A stretch of DNA of 17,344 nt from Campylobacterales bacterium. GTDB lineage: Bacteria; Campylobacterota; Campylobacteria; Campylobacterales; QNZT01. A model generated the notes under the pieces. The model searched no databases. It was not told the DNA's origin and saw nothing but the letters and a program-made list of their open reading frames with translations. How positions within the stretch are numbered: the first letter of the stretch is position 1; each line of letters starts with the position of its first letter. A program made the translations under genes and the position numbers. Shown in pieces: positions 14,348 through 17,344 of the stretch. The stretch covers positions 1-17,344 of the forward strand of contig JALSQA010000059.1 of assembly GCA_026985685.1 (NCBI GenBank), in the 5' to 3' direction.

Positions 14348-15376
14348 TTAATTCTCAATTCGTTTGATAAATGCCCCATGTTGAATAGTTCTCATCTGTG
14401 GTAATACACTTTGTGCATCTTGATGACTCATGTATGGTCCTGCTAGTAGTAACTTGGCGTGTCTGCCTGAAATAATAGCATCTTTTATACTAAAAGGTTC
14501 GCCACTATCCTGGATAGCATTTATGATGTTGTCATCATCGTGTATATTTGAATGAAATATTGCAGCAAGTTGAATATAGTACTCACCATCATAAGCAGGT
14601 GTTTGTTCTTGAACAATGATAGGCTGAGCCTCTTCTACACTTTCAACAGAGTTACTAATGATTTGTGGTTCCTGTGCAACGATAGTTGTTGGTTCAACAC
14701 TAACAGGTGTGCTTTGTGGGAGCATTTCAATTTCTGGCGAACTAGATTGAACAAAAGTAGTAGGTGCAGAAGAGATAGTTTGACCAAAAGCAAATCCAAC
14801 ACCAATAGCCAATGCAAAATCTAGTGAAGAGTCATCAAATTTTTTGATAGCTTTTGCTTCTGAATATAAATTGACATTGTCTGCAAAAGGTATTTTTAAT
14901 CCCGCACCAGCATCAAAAAAACCTTGAGATTTAAGGTTATTTGTTTCATGTTCGACATTTTCATATCCTAAACCAGCGAAGACAAAAGGACGTATATTTG
15001 GATTTGGAAGGTAGAGATCATGAACACCATTTATAAAATATCGATCAATATTAGTACTACCATTTGTGCTACTGTTGTAGTTGTTGTCTTGAGTTCGTGA
15101 GCTTGGGTTGATGATAGTCCTGTCTAAACTTCTGTTATTGTATGTAGTTACATTAGATTTATAATCTGCACTATTGATATGATCATATCCAAGCTGAATT
15201 GCATTATTACAGTTTATATACTGTGTTGCTCTTATTCCGAAGAAGTTGGCGTTTTTAAGTGCAGTATCGCTATCAAAGAAATTTCTTCCTACTACTGGTG
15301 TGAGTTCAAATGGCTGAGCTTGAATTTCTTGAAAACTAAGCAATAAAAGCGAAGATAAGAAAACTTTTTTATACAT
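14348..15376 (-). CDS. Outer-membrane beta-barrel protein with SPOR-like C-terminal domain
   Basis: The 342-residue protein has a signal peptide 1-21 (IQA-QPF). A barrel follows at about 22-203, starting FELTPVVGRNFFD, with RPFVFAGLGYEN midway and GVGFAFG at the end. A Ser/Pro/Glu-rich linker spans about 204-262, and a SPOR-like domain 264-342 shows EYYIQLAA and LLLAGPYMSHQDAQSVL. It shares barrel phrases (TPxxGxNF, GYEN) and domain order with the gene at 7303-8301, so the two are likely paralogues. This copy has only one Cys (residue 56, in the barrel region) and no His-rich tail. It presumably tethers the outer membrane to peptidoglycan or marks septal denuded glycan, by analogy with SPOR proteins. 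AAAAGGATG precedes ATG 15376. It is the first gene of the minus-strand run, 68 bp before flgA. Confidence 0.77.
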   Translation of the reverse strand: MYKKVFLSSLLLLSFQEIQAQPFELTPVVGRNFFDSDTALKNANFFGIRATQYINCNNAIQLGYDHINSADYKSNVTTYNNRSLDRTIINPSSRTQDNNYNSSTNGSTNIDRYFINGVHDLYLPNPNIRPFVFAGLGYENVEHETNNLKSQGFFDAGAGLKIPFADNVNLYSEAKAIKKFDDSSLDFALAIGVGFAFGQTISSAPTTFVQSSSPEIEMLPQSTPVSVEPTTIVAQEPQIISNSVESVEEAQPIIVQEQTPAYDGEYYIQLAAIFHSNIHDDDNIINAIQDSGEPFSIKDAIISGRHAKLLLAGPYMSHQDAQSVLPQMRTIQHGAFIKRIEN

Positions 15377-15405
15377 AAAACATCCTTTTGGTAAATATTA
15401 ATTAC

Positions 15406-15411
15406 ATTCTA
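15406..15411 (-). promoter_or_regulatory. Candidate -10 box for the barrel-SPOR gene at 15376
   Basis: The minus strand reads TAGAAT in the context TTGTAGAATG, placing a start near 15399, about 23 nt before the ATG. There is no clear -35 but A/T tracts lie upstream. It is a weak call from consensus only. Confidence 0.3.
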
Positions 15412-15518
15412 CAATAAAATCTACCTAAATATTTTTTTCTTGAATAAAATTTATGCTTTTTTGAAAAAAAACTATTTTACTGTTACAAATCTAAGCATAA
15501 ATAAAATCTAAATTAAAG

Positions 15519-15524
15519 TATAAT
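15519..15524 (+). promoter_or_regulatory. Candidate -10 box for the DUF255 gene
   Basis: This is a perfect TATAAT with no strong -35, in AT-rich sequence. Its distance to AAGGAG at 15531-15536 (only 6 nt) implies a very short leader that begins at about the Shine-Dalgarno. The promoter could therefore be real but is tight; an upstream promoter remains possible. Confidence 0.4.
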
Positions 15525-15530
15525 TTAAAA

Positions 15531-15536
15531 AAGGAG
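15531..15536 (+). promoter_or_regulatory. Shine-Dalgarno for the DUF255 gene
   Basis: AAGGAG lies 7 nt upstream of ATG 15544, which fixes the start. The N-terminal hydrophobic segment is therefore part of the protein. Confidence 0.8.
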
Positions 15537-15543
15537 ATTTCTT

Positions 15544-17344
15544 ATGCATATTTTTGGAGTTTTATTATTGTTTGTATCGCTTTTGATAGGAAAAACATAT
15601 ACCAATGAACTTATAAATTCACAATCTCCATATTTACTTGCACACGCACACAATCCCGTGAAATGGATGCCTTATAGCAAAAAGATATTTGAACTAGCCA
15701 AAAAAGAGAAAAAACTTATCTTTTTATCGATAGGGTATAGTACGTGTCACTGGTGTCATGTCATGGAAAAAGAGTCCTTTGAAAATGAAGAAATCGCAAA
15801 AATCTTAAATGCAAATTATATCAGTGTTAAAGTAGATAAAGAAGAGATGCCACAAATCGATCTTTTTTATCAACATATACATACACTATTACATCATGGA
15901 AGGAATGGTTGGCCTTTGAGTATTTTTCTCACTTCTGATAAAAAGATTTTATATAGTGCTAGATATATACCTGCCAAAGATGCTTATGGTGTAGAAGGTT
16001 TAAAAACATTACTTCCAAAGTTAAGTAAAATGTATAACCATCATACAAAAGAGTTTATGAAACTGATAAACACTAACCAACAAGCTATCAAAAAAAAACA
16101 AATTTATACAACAAGTATAGAAGATAAAAATATTACAAACAAATATGTAAAGAAAATGCAAAAACGTTATGACAATATATATAAAGGTTTTGACAGGCGA
16201 CCACGTTTTCCATTATCTGCAAATCTAAGTTTACTTTTAGATATATATCTGTTAAATGGTGATAAAAGAGCTTTTAAAATGGTTGATGAAACACTCAGAG
16301 CGATGGCTATGGGTGGTATATATGATCAGATAGAGGGTGGTTTTTTTAGATATAGCACTGATCAAGACTGGGTAGTTCCTCATTTTGAAAAGATGCTCTA
16401 TACAAATGCCCAACTGATACAACTGTATACAAAAGCATATCTTTTGACATCAAAAAAGTTGTATAAAAAAGTAGTTCAAGAAACGATACGAGAGTATGAA
16501 CGTCATTTTGAAAAAGATGGACTCTATTTTGGAGCAAGTGATGCAGATACAAAAGGAGAGGAGGGTGGATATTTTACTTATGATCTTAAAGAAGTTACCC
16601 ATAATTTAAAAAAGGCAAATTTTACACCAAAAGAGATAGAAGAAAATTTAGATTATATCGATATCTCAGAAATAGGTAATTTTAAAGACGACCAAAGCAA
16701 TGTGCAGTTTAATACAGGTTACGATAAAAAACCAAAACGTTTACATGAAGTACTTAGTATTTTGAAAAAGATACGCCAGAAACGTACTTTTCCTTATGTG
16801 GATCAAAAAATCTTAACTTCTTGGAATGCAATGATGATCAGTGCACTTTTGGAAGCTTCATGTATTGATGATAAGTATGGTAAAAAAGGACTTTTCTCTT
16901 TAGAAAGATTATTGCAAAAAAATTATAAAAATGGAATTTTATACCATCAAAGTATCTCTGATAAAAAATTGATACAAGAAGGATTACTGGAGGATTATGC
17001 TTTTTTGATAGACGCATTACTTAAAGCGTATAGTTACTCATATGATAAAAAGTATCTTCATTTAGCACATGATTTCATGACAAAAGCATTACAAAAATTT
17101 TATATAAAAAGCAGGTGGTATGTAAATAGCAAAAAACCTTTGGTTTTAAATCAATATAATGATAAATATTATTCAACGCCACTTTCTGTAATGTTTGATA
17201 ATCTTATTACAATCTCTAATCTAACATATGATTTGAAACTTTGGCATCAAACAAAAAAGATGATATCAGATGAAAAAAATAAAATTCTTTTAGCTTTTGA
17301 TAAAGCACCTAACGCATTACGTTTGTTGATCAGGTTAGAGGAGG
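15544..17344 (+). CDS. Exported DUF255 / YyaL (SSP411)-like thioredoxin-fold protein, 3' truncated
   Basis: The frame stays open to the window end (600 codons), so the C-terminus is missing. The DUF255 thioredoxin-like domain is recognised from INSQSPYLLAHAHNPVKW and FLSIGYSTCHWCHVMEKESF, with the redox motif C68-H-W-C71, then GWPLSIFLTSD. A helical (six-hairpin-like) region follows with GGIYDQIEGGFFRYSTD, VVPHFEKMLYTNAQL, LTSWNAMMISALLEA and LLEDYAFLIDALL, all hallmarks of the YyaL/SPATA20 family. The first 20 residues (MHIFGVLLLFVSLLIG) form a hydrophobic export signal, whereas family members I recall begin directly at the SPYLL block. Several family positions differ (PVKWMPY, DKEEMPQID, RNGWP). 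Its biochemical function is not established; a periplasmic redox or carbohydrate-related role is possible. Confidence 0.88.
   Translation, partial: MHIFGVLLLFVSLLIGKTYTNELINSQSPYLLAHAHNPVKWMPYSKKIFELAKKEKKLIFLSIGYSTCHWCHVMEKESFENEEIAKILNANYISVKVDKEEMPQIDLFYQHIHTLLHHGRNGWPLSIFLTSDKKILYSARYIPAKDAYGVEGLKTLLPKLSKMYNHHTKEFMKLINTNQQAIKKKQIYTTSIEDKNITNKYVKKMQKRYDNIYKGFDRRPRFPLSANLSLLLDIYLLNGDKRAFKMVDETLRAMAMGGIYDQIEGGFFRYSTDQDWVVPHFEKMLYTNAQLIQLYTKAYLLTSKKLYKKVVQETIREYERHFEKDGLYFGASDADTKGEEGGYFTYDLKEVTHNLKKANFTPKEIEENLDYIDISEIGNFKDDQSNVQFNTGYDKKPKRLHEVLSILKKIRQKRTFPYVDQKILTSWNAMMISALLEASCIDDKYGKKGLFSLERLLQKNYKNGILYHQSISDKKLIQEGLLEDYAFLIDALLKAYSYSYDKKYLHLAHDFMTKALQKFYIKSRWYVNSKKPLVLNQYNDKYYSTPLSVMFDNLITISNLTYDLKLWHQTKKMISDEKNKILLAFDKAPNALRLLIRLEE

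Larger units (their letters stand above)
15377..15543. promoter_or_regulatory. Divergent intergenic region with paired inverted arms
   Basis: This 167-bp, very AT-rich gap separates the minus-strand barrel-SPOR gene from the plus-strand DUF255 gene. It holds candidate promoters for both directions. ATTTATGCTT (15449-15458) and AAGCATAAAT (15493-15502) form a perfect 10-bp inverted repeat with a 34-nt gap. ATAAAATCTA occurs twice (15413-15422, 15501-15510). No coding potential or RNA gene is visible. Confidence 0.6.

Noticed and set aside
14552..14824. 90-codon frame on plus and 60-codon frame on minus (14635-14817) over the barrel-SPOR linker
   Set aside because: Both are alternative-frame readings of the Ser/Pro/Glu-rich linker and have no start signals.
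16346..16552. 68-codon open frame on the minus strand
   Set aside because: It is antisense to conserved DUF255-family motifs, including the VVPHFEKMLY block.

Overview
The window is about 17.3 kb of AT-rich chromosomal DNA. The evidence points to a Campylobacterota (epsilonproteobacterial) genome outside the classical Campylobacter/Helicobacter species. As I recall the C. jejuni map, proS-fxsA-like-hemC-ubiD and flgA-ubiX-coaD-tmk-hisS-speA-cysE are two conserved blocks there too. AT-rich codon use, TTG/GTG starts and tight ATGA overlaps fit this assignment. I cannot fix the genus.

Layout. (1) 1-4845, plus strand: a tight run of the 3' part of proS, an fxsA-family membrane gene, a DsbC/DsbG-like periplasmic thiol protein, hemC and ubiD. 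Three junctions overlap. (2) 5004-8301, plus strand: an envelope cassette with a small outer-membrane beta-barrel protein, an LdtD/YcbB-like L,D-transpeptidase, and a beta-barrel protein fused to a C-terminal SPOR-like domain. (3) 15376-8279, minus strand: a second barrel-SPOR protein, then flgA, ubiX, coaD, tmk, hisS, speA and cysE, mostly overlapping or a few bases apart. The SPOR gene and cysE converge and overlap by 23 bp. (4) 15544-end, plus strand: a DUF255 (YyaL/SSP411-like) thioredoxin-fold protein with an N-terminal export signal, cut by the window edge. It diverges from region 3.

How the genes relate. Two aminoacyl-tRNA synthetases, tmk, coaD, hemC, cysE and speA are core metabolism. 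UbiX makes the prenylated-FMN cofactor used by UbiD, and both are here on opposite strands. In Campylobacterota they probably act in the late, futalosine-type menaquinone pathway. The accessory content is envelope biology: a peptidoglycan cross-linking enzyme beside outer-membrane barrels that carry a SPOR domain where an OmpA C-terminal domain would be expected. Periplasmic thiol chemistry recurs in a DsbC-like protein, a secreted CHWC protein and a Cys/His-rich SPOR protein.

There is no tRNA, rRNA, CRISPR array, insertion sequence or phage gene that I can see. No intergenic gap exceeds 300 bp; the largest is the 167-bp divergent region 15377-15543. The best leads are the paralogous barrel-SPOR proteins, the candidate sigma-54 promoter that resolves the flgA start, and the exported DUF255 protein.
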